DNA of 64,000 nt from Diplolepis rosae (taxonomy: Eukaryota > Arthropoda > Insecta > Hymenoptera > Diplolepididae), in the NCBI GenBank assembly GCA_030998225.1, contig JAPYXD010000056.1:2453568-2517567 (forward strand). The letters run 5' to 3'. The position numbers were made by a program, and so were the translations under genes. Each line of letters starts with the position of its first letter. The first letter of the stretch is position 1. Positions 1-13,635 of this stretch are shown piece after piece. Under the pieces are notes generated by a model that was given only the letters and a program-made list of their open reading frames with translations, had not been told where the DNA came from and ran no database searches.

Positions 1-275
1 TTTCGAAATACATAGTCCATCACCCTCATGGGGATTTCACAAAAATAGGAATTTTGAAAAGCAAAAAGTTCTTCTGAGTTGTTCTAGGTGATTACAGCAA
101 TAAATCCCCATAACATTTTCTAATCAGATTAATATTTTCCACATGAAAACTCATTGTCGAAATGCATAGTCCATCACTGACACGGAATTTCACAAAAATG
201 GGAATTTTTGAAAAAAAAAGTTGTGCCGAGTTGCGCAAGGCGATTACACCAATAAATCCCAATAACATTTTCTAA

Positions 276-1281
276 TCAGATTAATATTTTCCAAATGAAA
301 ACTCATTCTCGAAATGCATAGTCCATCACTGACTCGGAATTTCACAAAAATGGGAATTTTTGAAAAAAAAATTGTGCTGAGTTGTGCTAGGCGATTACAA
401 CAAGAAATCCCAATAACATTTTCTAATCAGATTAATATTTTTCAAATGAAAACTCAATTTCAAAACATAGTCCATCACTGACCCAGGATTACACAAAAAT
501 GGGAATTTTTCAAAAGAAAAAGTTGTTCTGAGCTATGCTAGGCGAGTACAGCAATAAATCCTAATAACGTTTTCCAATCAGATAAATATTTTTCAAATGA
601 AAACTCAATTTCAAAACACATAGTCCATCACCGACCCGGAATTTCACAAAAATGGGAACTTTTGAAAACAAAAAGTTGTGCTAAGTTGTGCAAGGCGATT
701 ACAGCAATAAATCCCAATAACATTTTCTAATCAGTTTAATATTTTCCAAATGAAAACTCATTGTCGGAATGCATAGTCCATCACTGACCCGGAATTTCAC
801 AAAAATGGGAATTTTTGAAAAAAAAGTTGTGCTAAGTTGTGCTAGGCGATTACAACAAGAAATCCCAATAACATTTTCTAATCAGATTAATATTTCCCAA
901 ATGAAAACTCAATTTCAAAACATAGTCCATCACTGACCCAGGATTACACAAAAATGGGAATTTTTCAAAAGAAAAAGTTGTTCTGAGCTATGCTAGGCGA
1001 GTACAGCAATAAATCCTAATAACGTTTTCCAATTAGATTAATATTTTTCAAATGAAAACTCAATTTCATAACACATAGTCCATCACTGACCCGGAATTTC
1101 ACAAAAATGGGAATTTTTGAAAAAAAATTTGTGCTAAGTTGTGCTAGTCGATTACGGCAAATAATCCCAATAACATTTTCTAATCAGATCAATATTTTCC
1201 AAATGAAAACTCATTTTCGAAATACATAGTACATCACCGACACGGGTTTCCACAAAAATGGAAATTTTTGAAAACAAAAAG
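276..1281 (+). repeat. Duplicated block, left copy (partner 3,774-4,779)
   Basis: Rare private variants occur here in the same order and spacing as at +3,498 bp: gataaatatt, cagtttaatatt, atatttccc, caattagatt, tttcataacac, gattacggc and agtacatcacc. I saw no difference in the sections compared. Similarity stops near 1,281, where this copy reads gttgagctgag and the partner reads gttgtgccgag. Edges are accurate to a few tens of bases. Confidence 0.85.
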
Positions 1282-1395
1282 TTGAGCTGAGCTTTGCTCC
1301 GCGAGTACAGTAATAAATCCCAATAACATTTTCCAATCAGATTAATATTTTCCAAATGAAAACTCATTGTCGGAATGCATAGTCCATCACTGACC
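1164..1395 (+). repeat. Short duplicated block, copy 1 (partner 2,681-2,912)
   Basis: A 1.5-monomer segment with the rare words agtacatcaccgac, atggaaattt and gagctttgctccgcg recurs 1,517 bp downstream, close to 10 monomers. The copies diverge after the tcactgac box, which continues as ccgg here and tcgg in the partner. Confidence 0.75.
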
Positions 1396-2680
1396 CGGAA
1401 TTTCACAAAAATGGGAATTTTCGAAAAAAAAGTTGTGCTAAGTTGTGCTAGGCTATTACAACAAGAAATCCCAATAACATTTTCTAATCAGATTAATATT
1501 TCTCAAATGAAAACTAAATTTCAAAACATAGTCCATCACTGACCCAGGATTACACAAAAATGGGAATTTTTCAAAAGAAAAAGTTGTTCTGAGCTATGCT
1601 AGGCGAGTACAGCAATAAATACTAATAACGTTTTCCAATCAGATTAATATTTTTCAAATGAAAACTCAATTTCAAAACACATAGTCCATCACCGACCCGG
1701 AATTTCACAAAAATGGGAACTTTTGAAAACAAAAAGTTGTGCCGAGTTGTGCAAGGCGATTACACCAATAAATCCCAATAACATTTTCTAATCAGATTAA
1801 TATTTTCCAAATGAAAACTCATTGTCGGAATGCATAGTCCATCACTGACCCGGAATTTCACAAAAATGGGAATTTTTGATAAAAAAAGTTGTGCTAGGTT
1901 GTGTTAGTCGATTGCAGCATATAATCCCAATAACATTTTCTAATCAGATTAATATTTTCCAAATGAAAACTCATTTTCGAAATACATAGTCCATCACCGA
2001 CCCGGGTTTCCACAAAAATGGGAATTTTTGAAAACAAAAAGTTGTGCCGAGTTGCGCAAGGCGATTACACCAATAAATCCCAATAACATTTTCTAATCAG
2101 ATTAATATTTTCCAAATGAAGACTCATTGTCGGAATGCATAGTCCATCGCTGACTCGGAATTTCACAAAAATAGGAATTTTGAAAAGCAAAAAGTTGTGC
2201 TGAGTTGTTCTAGGTGATTACAGCAATGAATCCCAATAACATTTTCTAATCAGATTAATATTTTTCAAATGAAAACTCAATTTCAAAACACATAGTCCAT
2301 CACCGACCCGGAATTTCACAAAAATGGGAACTTTTGAAATCAAAACGTTGTGCTAAGTTGTGCTAGGCGATTACACCAATAAATGCCAATAATATTTTCT
2401 AATCAGATTAATATTTTCCAAAAGAATACTCATTTTCAAAATACATAGTCCATCAACGACCCCGGACTTCACAAAAATGGGAATTTTGAAGAACAAAAAG
2501 TTGTGCCGAGTTGTGCACGGCGATTACAGCAATAAATCCCAATAACATTTTCTAATCAGATTAATATTTTCCAAATGAAAACTTATTTTCAAAACATAGT
2601 CCAGCACCCGGGATTTCACAAAAATGGGAATTTTTGAAAATAAAATTATGCTTCGTTGTGCTAGGCGATTACAGCAATTA

Positions 2681-2912
2681 ATCCCAATAACATTTTCTAA
2701 TCAGATCAATATTTTCCAAATGAAAACTCATTTTCGAAATACATAGTACATCACCGACACGGGTTTCCACAAAAATGGAAATTTTTGAAAACAAAAAGTT
2801 GAGCTGAGCTTTGCTCCGCGAGTACAGTAATAAATCCCAATAACATTTTCCAATCAGATTAATATTTTCCAAATGAAAACTCATTGTCGGAATGCATAGT
2901 CCATCACTGACT
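2681..2912 (+). repeat. Short duplicated block, copy 2 (partner 1,164-1,395)
   Basis: This is the second copy of the agtacatcaccgac / gagctttgctccgcg segment, with the same internal variants. The first part of the segment also recurs at about 4,662-4,779, so these variants have been moved more than once within the first 5 kb. Confidence 0.7.
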
Positions 2913-3773
2913 CGGAAATTCACAAAAATGGGAATTTTTGAAAAAAAAATTGTTCTAAGTTGTGCTAGGCGATTACAACAAGAAATCCCAATAACATTTT
3001 CTAATCAGATTAATATTTTCCAAATGAAAACTCATTGTCGGAATGCATAGTCCATCACTGACCCGGAATTTCACAAAAATGGGAATTTTTGAAAAAAAAA
3101 AAAAGTTGTGCAGAGTTGTGCAAGGCGATTACACCAATAAATCCCAATAACATTTTCTAATCAGATTAATATTTTCCAAATGAAGACTCATTGTCGGAAT
3201 GCATAGTCCATCGCTGACTCGGAATTTCACAAAAATAGGAATTTTGAAAAGCAAAAAGTTGTGCTGAGTTGTTCTAGGTGATTACAGCAATGAATCCCAA
3301 TAACATTTTCGAATCAGATTAATATTTTTCAAATGAAAACTCAATTTCAAAACACATAGTCCATCACCGACCCGGAATTTCACAAAAATGGGAACTTTTG
3401 AAATCAAAACGTTGTGCTAAGTTGTGCTAGGCGATTACACCAATAAATGCTAATAATATTTTCTAATCAGATTAATATTTTCCAAATGAAAACTTATTGT
3501 AGAAATGCATAGTCCATCGCTGACTCGGAATTTCACAAAAATGGGAATTTTTGAAAAAAAAAAGTTGTGCTAAGTTGTGCTAGGCGATTTACAGCAATAA
3601 ATCCCAATTACATTTTGTAATCAGATTAATATTTTCCAAATGAAAACTCATTTTCGAAATACATAGTCCATCACCGACCCGGGTTTCCACAAAAATGGGA
3701 ATTTTTGAAAACTAAAAGTTGAGCTGAGCTTTGCACCGCGAGTACAGTAATAAATCCCAATAACATTTTCCAA

Positions 3774-4779
3774 TCAGATTAATATTTTCCAAATGAAAAC
3801 TCATTCTCGAAATGCATAGTCCATCACTGACTCGGAATTTCACAAAAATGGGAATTTTTGAAAAAAAAATTGTGCTGAGTTGTGCTAGGCGATTACAACA
3901 AGAAATCCCAATAACATTTTCTAATCAGATTAATATTTTTCAAATGAAAACTCAATTTCAAAACATAGTCCATCACTGACCCAGGATTACACAAAAATGG
4001 GAATTTTTCAAAAGAAAAAGTTGTTCTGAGCTATGCTAGGCGAGTACAGCAATAAATCCTAATAACGTTTTCCAATCAGATAAATATTTTTCAAATGAAA
4101 ACTCAATTTCAAAACACATAGTCCATCACCGACCCGGAATTTCACAAAAATGGGAACTTTTGAAAACAAAAAGTTGTGCTAAGTTGTGCAAGGCGATTAC
4201 AGCAATAAATCCCAATAACATTTTCTAATCAGTTTAATATTTTCCAAATGAAAACTCATTGTCGGAATGCATAGTCCATCACTGACCCGGAATTTCACAA
4301 AAATGGGAATTTTTGAAAAAAAAGTTGTGCTAAGTTGTGCTAGGCGATTACAACAAGAAATCCCAATAACATTTTCTAATCAGATTAATATTTCCCAAAT
4401 GAAAACTCAATTTCAAAACATAGTCCATCACTGACCCAGGATTACACAAAAATGGGAATTTTTCAAAAGAAAAAGTTGTTCTGAGCTATGCTAGGCGAGT
4501 ACAGCAATAAATCCTAATAACGTTTTCCAATTAGATTAATATTTTTCAAATGAAAACTCAATTTCATAACACATAGTCCATCACTGACCCGGAATTTCAC
4601 AAAAATGGGAATTTTTGAAAAAAAATTTGTGCTAAGTTGTGCTAGTCGATTACGGCAAATAATCCCAATAACATTTTCTAATCAGATCAATATTTTCCAA
4701 ATGAAAACTCATTTTCGAAATACATAGTACATCACCGACACGGGTTTCCACAAAAATGGAAATTTTTGAAAACAAAAAG
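3774..4779 (+). repeat. Duplicated block, right copy (partner 276-1,281)
   Basis: This is the second copy of the ~1 kb (6-7 monomer) block, offset 3,498 bp from the first and sharing its rare variants in order. The offset is close to 23 monomers. The right break falls inside the monomer, in the A-rich hinge before gttg. Confidence 0.85.
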
Positions 4780-5236
4780 TTGTGCCGAGTTGCGCAAGGC
4801 GATTACACCAATAAATCCCAATAACATTTTTCTAATCAGATTAATATTTTCCAAATGAAGACTCATTGTCGGAATGCATAGTCCATCACTGACCCGGGTT
4901 TCCACAAAAATGGGAATTTTTGAAAACAAAAAGTTGTGCCGAGTTGCGCAAGGCGATTATACCAATAAATCCCAATAACATTTTCCAATCAGATTAATAT
5001 TTTCCAAATGAAAACTCATTGTCGGAATGCATAGTCCATCACTGACCCGGAATTTCACAAAAATGGGAATTTTCGAAAAAAAAGTTGTGCTAAGTTGTGC
5101 TAGGCGATGACACCAATAAATCCCAATAACATTTTCTAATCAGATTAATATTTTCCAAATGAAAACTCATTGTCGAAATACATAGTCCATCACCGACCCG
5201 GGTTTCCACAAAAATGGGAATTTTTGAAAACAAAAA

Positions 5237-5314
5237 GTTGTGCCGAGTTGGGCTAGGCGAGTACAGCAATAAATCCTAATATCATTCTCCAATCAGAGTA
5301 ATATTTTTCAAACG
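5237..5314 (+). repeat. Rare monomer half with gttgggctagg / atcattctcc words (1 of 4)
   Basis: The words gccgagttgggctagg, cctaatatcattctcc and cagagtaatattt mark a variant found in only four places in the window. Here it follows a cccgggtttcc front box. Confidence 0.8.
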
Positions 5315-5950
5315 AAAACTCATTGTCTGAATTCATAGTCCATCACCGACCCGGAATTTCACAAAAATGGGAACTTTTGAAAACAAAAAGTTGTGCCGAG
5401 TTGTGCAAGGCGATTACACCAATAAATCCCAATAACATTTTCTAATCAGATTAATATTTTCCAAATGAAAACTCATTGTCGGAATGCATAGTCCATCACT
5501 GACCCGGAATTTCACAAAAATGGGAATTTTTGATAAAAAAAGTTGTGCTAGGTTGTGCTAGTCGATTACACCAATAAATCCCAATAACATTTTCTAATCA
5601 GATTAATATTTTCCAAATGAAGACTCATTGTCGGAATGCATAGTCCATCGCTGACTCGGAATTTCACAAAAATAGGAATTTTGAAAAGCAAAAAGTTGTG
5701 CTGAGTTGTTCTAGGTGATTACAGCAATGAATCCCAATAACATTTTCCAATCAGATTAATATTTTTCGAATGAAAACTCATTTTCGAAATACATAGTCCA
5801 TCACTGACCCAGGATTACACAAAAATGGGAATTTTTCAAAAGAAAAAGATGTTCTGAGCTATGCTAGGCGAGTACAGCAATAAACCCTCATAACATTTTC
5901 CAATCAGATTTATATTTTACAATTGAATACTCATTTTCGAAATACATAGT

Positions 5951-6057
5951 CCATCACCAACCAGGAATTTCACAAAAATGGGAATTTTGAAAAAAAAGTT
6001 GTGTTGCGTTGTGCTGGGCGATTACAGCAATTAATGCCAACAACATTTCCTGATCAG
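5951..6057 (+). repeat. Rare monomer variant with ctgatcag palindrome (1 of 6)
   Basis: Diagnostic words are accaaccaggaattt, gttgtgttgcgttgtgctgg, attaatgcc and aacatttcctgatcag. The normal monomer has cattttctaatcag or cattttccaatcag at the last site. The palindrome is at 6,050-6,057. Confidence 0.85.
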
Positions 6058-7671
6058 ATTAATATTTTCCAAATGAAAACTTATTTTCGAAACATAGTCC
6101 ATCACCGACACGGAATTTCACAAAAATGGGAATTTTTGAAAAAAAAAAGTTGTGCTAAGTTGTGCTAGGCGATTTACAGCAATAAATCCCAATTACATTT
6201 TGTAATCAGATTAATATTTTCCAAATGAAAACTCATTTTCGAAATACATAGTCCATCACCGACCCGGGTTTCCACAAAAATGGGAATTTTTGAAAAAAAA
6301 AGTTGTGCCGAGTTGCGCAAGGCGATTACACCAATAAATCCCAATAACATTTTCTAATCAGATTAATATTTTCCAAATGAAGACTCATTGTCGGAATGCA
6401 TAGTCCATCGCTGACTCGGAATTTCACAAAAATAGGAATTTTGAAAAGCAAAAAGTTCTTCTGAGTTGTTCTAGGTGATTACAGCAATAAATCCCCATAA
6501 CATTTTCTAATCAGATTAATATTTTCCACATGAAAACTCATTGTCGAAATGCATAGTCCATCACTGACCCGGAATTTCACAAAAATGGGAATTTTTGAAA
6601 AAAAAGTTGTGCTAAGTTGTGCAAGGTGATTACACCAATAAATCCCAATAACATTTTCTAATCAGATTAATATTTTTTAAATGAATCCTCATATTCAAAA
6701 CATAGTCCATCACTGACCCGGAATTTCACAAAAATGGGAACTTTTGAAATCAAAACGTTGTGCTAAGTTGTGCTAGGCGATTACACCAATAAATGCCAAT
6801 AATATTTTCTAATCAGATTAATATTTTCAAAATGAAAACTTATTGTCGAAATGTATCGTCCATCACTGACCCGGAATTTCACAAAAATGGGAATTTTTGA
6901 AAACAAAAAGTTGTGCCGAGTTGTGCAAGGCGATTACACCAATAAATCCCACTAACATTTTCTAATCAGATTAATATTTTCCAAATGAAAACTCATTTTC
7001 GAAATACATAGTCCATCACCGACACGGGTTTCCACAAAAATGGGAATTTTTAAAACAAAAAGTTGAGCTGAGCTTTGCTCCGCGAGTACAGTAATAAATC
7101 CTAATAAAATTTTTCATCGAGATTAATATTTTTCAAATAAAAACTCATTTTCGAAATACATAGTCCATCGCTGACTCGGAATTTCACAAAAATGGGAATT
7201 TTTGAAAAAAAAAGTTGTGCTAAGTTGTGCTAGGCGATTTACAGCAATAAATCCCAATAAAATTTTCTAATCAGATTAACATTTTCAGAATGAAAACTTA
7301 TTTTCGAAATGCATAGTCCATCACCCACATGGGGATTTCACAAAAATAGGAATTTTGAAAAGCAAAAAGTTGCGCTGAGTTGTTCTAGGTGATTACAGCA
7401 ATGAATCCCAATAACATTTTCTAATCAGATTAATATTTTTCAAATGAAAACTCAATTTCAAAACACATAGTCCATCACCGACCCGGAATTTCACAAAAAT
7501 GGGAACTTTTGAAAACAAAAAGTTGTGCTAAGTTGTGCTAGGCCATTACAGCAATAAATCCCAATAACATTTTCCAATCAGATCAATATTTTCAAAATGA
7601 ATACTCATTGTCGAAATACATAGTTCATCCCCGACCCGGAATTTCACAAAAATGGGAATTTTGAAAAAAAA

Positions 7672-7731
7672 GTTGTGTTGCGTTGTGCTGGGCGATTACA
7701 GCAATTAATGCCAACAACATTTCCTGATCAG
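7672..7731 (+). repeat. Rare monomer variant with ctgatcag palindrome (2 of 6)
   Basis: It has the same ttgcgttgtgctggg, attaatgcc and tttcctgatcag words as the copy at 5,951, but the preceding box is cgacccggaatttc rather than accaaccagg. The diagnostic part has therefore been joined to a different monomer front half. The palindrome is at 7,724-7,731. Confidence 0.85.
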
Positions 7732-8845
7732 ATTAATATTTTCCAAATGAAAACTTATTTTCGAAACATAGTCCATCACCGACACGGGTTTCCACAAAAA
7801 TGGGAATTTTTGAAAACAAAAAGTTGAGCTGAGCTTTGCACCGCGAGTACAGTAATAAATCCCAATAACATTTTCCAATCAGATTAATATTTTCCAAATG
7901 AAAACTCATTCTCGAAATGCATAGTCCATCACTGACACGGAATTTCACCAAAATGGGAATTTTTGAAAAAAAAATTGTGCTAAGTTGTGCTAGGCGAATA
8001 CAGCAATAAATCCCAATAACATTTTCTAATCAGATGAATATTTTCCAAATGAAAACTCATTGTCGAAATGCATAGTCCATCACTGACCCGGAATTTCACA
8101 AAAATGGGAATTTTTGAAAAAAAAGTTGTGCTAAGTTGTGCTCCGCGAGTACAGTAATAAATCCTAATAAAATTTTTCATCGAGATTAATATTTTTCAAA
8201 TAAAAACTCATTTTCGAAATACATAGTCCATCGCTGACTCGGAATTTCACAAAAATGGGAATTTTTGAAAAGAAAAAAGTTGTGCTAAGTTGTGCTAGGC
8301 GATTTACAGCAATAAATCCCAATAAAATTTTCTAATCAGATTAACATTTTCAGAATAAAACCTTATTTTCGAAATGCATAGTCCATCACCCACATGGGGA
8401 TTTCACAAAAATAGGAATTTTGAAAAGCAAAAAGTTGTGCTGAGTTGTTCTAGGTGATTACAGCAATGAATCCCAATAACATTTTCTAATCAGATTAATA
8501 TTTTTCAAACGAAAACTAATTTCAAAATGCATAGTCCATCACTGACCCGGGTTTCCACAAAAATGGGAATTTTTGAAAACAAAAAGTTGTGCCGAGTTGC
8601 GCAAGGCGATTACACCAATAAATCCCAATAACATTTTCTAATCAGATTAATATTTTCCAAATGAAGACTCATTGTCGGAATGCATAGTCCATCGCTGACT
8701 CGGAATTTCACAAAAATGGGAATTTTTCAAAAGAAAAAGTTGTTCTGAGCTATGCTAGGTGAGTACAGCAATAAATCCTAATAACATTTTCCAATCAGAT
8801 TTATATTTTACAATTGAATACTCATTTTCGAAATACATAGTCCAT

Positions 8846-8948
8846 CACCAACCAGGAATTTCACAAAAATGGGAATTTTGAAAAAAAAGTTGTGTTGCGT
8901 TGTGCTGGGCGATTACAGCAATTAATGCCAACAACATTTCCTGATCAG
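8846..8948 (+). repeat. Rare monomer variant with ctgatcag palindrome (3 of 6)
   Basis: It matches the 5,951 copy in the accaaccaggaattt, ttgcgttgtgctggg and attaatgcc words. The preceding monomer ends in atttatattttacaattg in both places, so at least two monomers were copied together. The palindrome is at 8,941-8,948. Confidence 0.85.
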
Positions 8949-9363
8949 ATTAATATTTTCCAAATGAAAACTTATTTTCGGAATGCATAGTCCATCACTG
9001 ACCCGGAATTTCACAAAAATGGGAATTTTTGAAAACAAAAAGTTGTGCCGAGTTGTTCTAGGTGATTACAGCAATGAATCCCCATAACATTTTCGAATCA
9101 GATTAATATTTTTCAAATGAAAACTCAATTTCCAAAACACATAGTCCATCACCGACCCGGAATTTCACAAAAATGGGAACTTTTGAAATCAAAACGTTGT
9201 GCTAAGTTGTGCTAGGCGATTACACCAATAAATCCCCATAACATTTTCTAATCAGATTAATATTTTCCAAATGAAAACTCATTTTCGAAATACATAGTCC
9301 ATCACCGACACGGGTTTCCACAAAAATGGGAATTTTTAAAACAAAAAGTTGAGCTGAGCTTTG

Positions 9364-11498
9364 CTCCGCGAGTACAGTAATAAATCCTAATAAAATTTTT
9401 CATCGAGATTAATATTTTTCAAATAAAAACTCATTTTCGAAATACATAGTCCATCGCTGACTCGGAATTTCACAAAAATAGGAATTTTTGAAAAAAAAAG
9501 TTGTGCTAAGTTGTGCTAGGCGATTTACAGCAATAAATCCCAATAAAATTTTCTAATCAGATTAACATTTTCAGAATGAAAACTTATTTTCGAAATGCAT
9601 AGTCCATCACCCACATGGGGATTTCACAAAAATAGGAATTTTGAAAAGCAAAAGTTGCGCTGAGTTGTTCTAGGTGATTACAGCAATGAATCCCAATAAC
9701 ATTTTCTAATCAGATTAATATTTTTCAAATGAAAACTCAATTTCATTCACATAGTCCATCACCGACCCGGAATTTCACAAAAATGGGAACTTTTGAAAAC
9801 AAAAAGTTGTGCTAAGTTGTGCTAGGCGATTACAGCAATAAATCCCAATAACATTTTCTAATCAGATTAATATTTTCCAATTGAAAACTCATTGTCGGAA
9901 TGCATAGTCCATCACTGACCCGGAATTTCACAAAAATGGGAATTTTTGAAAACAAAAAGTTGTGCCGAGTTGTGCAAGGCGATTACACCAATAAATCCCA
10001 ATTACATTTTCTAATCAGATTAATATTTTCCAAATTAAAACTCATTTTCGAAATACATAGTCCATCACCGACCCGGGTTTCCACAAAAATGGGAATTTTT
10101 GAAAAAAAAAGTTGTGCCGAGTTGCGCAAGGCGATTACACCAATAAATCCCAATAACATTTTCTAATCAGATTAATATTTTCCAAATGAAGACTCATTGT
10201 CGGAATGCATAGTCCATCGCTGACTCGGAATTTCACAAAAATAGGAATTTTGAAAAGCAAAAAGTTGTGCTGAGTTGTTCTAGGTGATTACAGCAATGAA
10301 TCCCAATAACATTTTCGAATCAGATTAATATTTTTCAAATGAAAACTCAATTTCAAAACACATAGTCCATCACCGACCCGGAATTTCACAAAAATGGGAA
10401 CTTTTGAAATCAAAACGTTGTGCTAAGTTGTGCTAGGCGATTACACCAATAAATGCCAATAATATTTTCTAATCAGATTAATATTTTCCAAATGAAAACT
10501 TATTGTCGAAATGCATAGTCCATCACTGAACGGAATTTCACAAAAATGGGAATTTTTGAAAACAAAAAGTTGTGCCGAGTTGTGCAAGGCGATTACACCA
10601 ATAAATCCCACTAACATTTTCTAAGCAGATTAATATTTTCCAAATGAAAACTCATTTTCGAAATACATAGTCCATCACCGACACGGGTTTCCACAAAAAT
10701 GGGAATTTTTAAAACAAAAAGTTGAGCTGAGCTTTGCTCCGCGAGCACAGTAATAAATCCTAATAAAATTTTTCATCGAGATTAATATTTTTTCAAATAA
10801 AAACTCATTTTCGAAATGCATAGTCCATCACTGACTCGGAATTTCACAAAAATGGGAACTTTTGAAAACAAAAAGTTGTGCTAAGTTGTGCTAGGCCATT
10901 AGAGCAATAAATCCCAATAACATTTTCTAATCAGATTAATATTTTCCAATTGAAAACTCATTGTCGGAATGCATAGTCCATCACTGACCCGGAATTTCAG
11001 AAAAATGGGAATTTTTGAAAAAAAAAGTTGTGCTAAGTTGTGCTAGTCGATTACAGCAAATAATCCCAATAACATTTTCTAATCAGATTAATATTTTCCA
11101 AATGAAAGCTCATTTTCGAAATACATAGTCCATCACCGACACGGGTTTCCACAAAAAATGGGAATTTTTGAAAACAAAAAGTTGAGCTGAGCTTTGCACC
11201 GCGAGTACAGTAATAAATCCCAATAACATTTTCCAATCAGATTAATATTTTCCAAATGAAAACTCATTCTCGAAATGCATAGTCCATCACTGACTCGGAA
11301 TTTCACAAAAATGGGAATTTTTGAAAAAAAATTGTGCTAAGTTGTGCTAGGCGATTACAACAAGAAATCCCAATGACATTTTCTAATCAGATTAATATTT
11401 TCCAAATGAAAACTCATTGTCGGAATGCATAGTCCATCACTGACCCGAAATTTCACAAAAATGGGAATTTTTGAAAAAAAAAGTTGTGCTAAGTTGTG
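9364..11498 (+). repeat. ~2.14-kb higher-order repeat, copy A (14 monomers)
   Basis: The copy runs from one gctccgcgagtac junction to the next equivalent one (ctccgcg at 9,364 and 11,499). Private markers shared in order with copy B are tttcattcac (9,741 here), catcactgaacgg (10,521), gcgagcacag (~10,743) and gagctttgcaccgcg (~11,190). Offsets to copy B are 2,135-2,140 bp, close to 14 x 153. Confidence 0.88.
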
Positions 11499-13635
11499 CT
11501 CCGCGAGTACAGTAATAAATCCTAATAAAATTTTTCATCGAGATTAATATTTTTCAAATAAAAACTCATTTTCGAAATACATAGTCCATCGCTGACTCGG
11601 AATTTCACAAAAATGGGAATTTTTGAAAAGAAAAAGTTGTGCTAAGTTGTGCTAGGCGATTTACAGCAATAAATCCCAATAAAATTTTCTAATCAGATTA
11701 ACATTTTCAGAATAAAAACTTATTTTCGAAATGCATAGTCCATCACCCACATGGGGATTTCACAAAAATAGGAATTTTGAAAAGCAAAAAGTTGCGCTGA
11801 GTTGTTCTAGGTGATTACAGCAATGAATCCCAATAACATTTTCTAATCAGATTAATATTTTTCAAATGAAAACTCAATTTCATTCACATAGTCCATCACC
11901 GACCCGGAATTTCACAAAAATGGGAACTTTTGAAAACAAAAAGTTGTGCTAAGTTGTGCTAGGCGATTACAGCAATAAATCCCAATAACATTTTCTAATC
12001 AGATTAATATTTTCCAATTGAAAACTCATTGTCGGAATGCATAGTCCATCACTGACCCGGAATTTCACAAAAATGGGAATTTTTGAAAACAAAAAGTTGT
12101 GCCGAGTTGTGCAAGGCGATTACACCAATAAATCCCAATTACATTTTCTAATCAGATTAATATTTTCCAAATGAAGACTCATTTTCGAAATACATAGTCC
12201 ATCACCGACCCGGGTTTCCACAAAAAATGGGAATTTTTGAAAAAAAAAAGTTGTGCCGAGTTGCGCAAGGCGATTACACCAATAAATCCCAATAACATTT
12301 TCTAATCAGATTAATATTTTCCAAAATGAAGACTCATTGTCGGAATGCATAGTCCATCGCTGACTCGGAATTTCACAAAAATAGGAATTTTGAAAAGCAA
12401 AAAGTTGTGCTGAGTTGTTCTAGGTGATTACAGCAATGAATCCCAATAACATTTTCGAATCAGATTAATATTTTTCAAATGAAAACTCAATTTCAAAACA
12501 CATAGTCCATCACCGACCCGGAATTTCACAAAAATGGGAACTTTTGAAATCAAAACGTTGTGCTAAGTTGTGCTAGGCGATTACACCAATAAATGCCAAT
12601 AATATTTTCTAATCAGATTAATATTTTCCAAATGAAAACTTATTGTCGAAATGCATAGTCCATCACTGAACGGAATTTCACAAAAATGGGAATTTTTGAA
12701 AACAAAAAGTTGTGCCGAGTTGTGCAAGGCGATTACACCAATAAATCCCACTAACATTTTCTAAGCAGATTAATATTTTCCAAATGAAAACTCATTTTCG
12801 AAATACATAGTCCATCACCGACACGGGTTTCCACAAAAATGGGAATTTTTAAAACAAAAAGTTGAGCTGAGCTTTGCTCCGCGAGCACAGTAATAAATCC
12901 TAATAAAATTTTTCATCGAGATTAATATTTTTCAAATAAAAACTCATTTTCGAAATGCATAGTCCATCACTGACTCGGAATTTCACAAAAATGGGAACTT
13001 TTGAAAACAAAAAGTTGTGCTAAGTTGTGCTAGGCCATTAGAGCAATAAATCCCAATAACATTTTCTAATCAGATTAATATTTTCCAATTGAAAACTCAT
13101 TGTCGGAATGCATAGTCCATCACTGACCCGGAATTTCAGAAAAATGGGAATTTTTTGAAAAAAAAGTTGTGCTAAGTTGTGCTAGTCGATTACAGCAAAT
13201 AATCCCAATAACATTTTCTAATCAGATTAATATTTTCCAAATGAAAGCTCATTTTCGAAATACATAGTCCATCACCGACACGGGTTTCCACAAAAATGGG
13301 AATTTTTGAAAACAAAAAGTTGAGCTGAGCTTTGCACCGCGAGTACAGTAATAAATCCCAATAACATTTTCCAATCAGATTAATATTTTCCAAATGAAAA
13401 CTCATTCTCGAAATGCATAGTCCATCACTGACTCGGAATTTCACAAAAATGGGAATTTTTGAAAAAAAAATTGTGCTAAGTTGTGCTAGGCGATTACAAC
13501 AAGAAATCCCAATGACATTTTCTAATCAGATTAATATTTTCCAAATGAAAACTCATTGTCGGAATGCATAGTCCATCACTGACCCGAAATTTCACAAAAA
13601 ATGGGAATTTTTGAAAAAGTTGTGCTGAAGTTGTG
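11499..13635 (+). repeat. ~2.14-kb higher-order repeat, copy B (14 monomers)
   Basis: This is the tandem second copy: tttcattcac at 11,878, catcactgaacgg at 12,661 and gcgagcacag near 12,883. Differences from copy A include atgaagactcattttc versus attaaaactcattttc, and changes in A-run length. A partial third copy begins at 13,636 but diverges near 13,990, where tcaaacgaaaactaattt replaces the expected words. Confidence 0.88.

Larger units (their letters stand above)
1..9363 (+). repeat. Array domain 1: irregular monomer mosaic
   Basis: This stretch has about 61 monomers of several variant classes without one dominant long period. Common classes have a plain gaaaaaaa hinge, a gaaaacaaaaag hinge, a gaaaagcaaaaag hinge with a catgggg box, or a caaaagaaaaag hinge with a cccaggattac box. 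It contains the 3,498-bp-displaced block pair and a smaller 1,517-bp-displaced pair. No gene or non-satellite insertion was seen. Confidence 0.85.

Noticed and set aside
1152..1406. Minus-strand 84-codon frame, and similar frames of 60-84 codons throughout (for example 13,190-13,444, 17,472-17,726, 45,306-45,527)
   Set aside because: They are the satellite read in one frame; the 51-residue internal repeat equals one 153-bp monomer. No start context, domain or codon bias, and every change of monomer ends them.
9900..10166. Plus-strand 88-codon frame
   Set aside because: It is satellite read-through over two monomers, with no independent evidence of coding.
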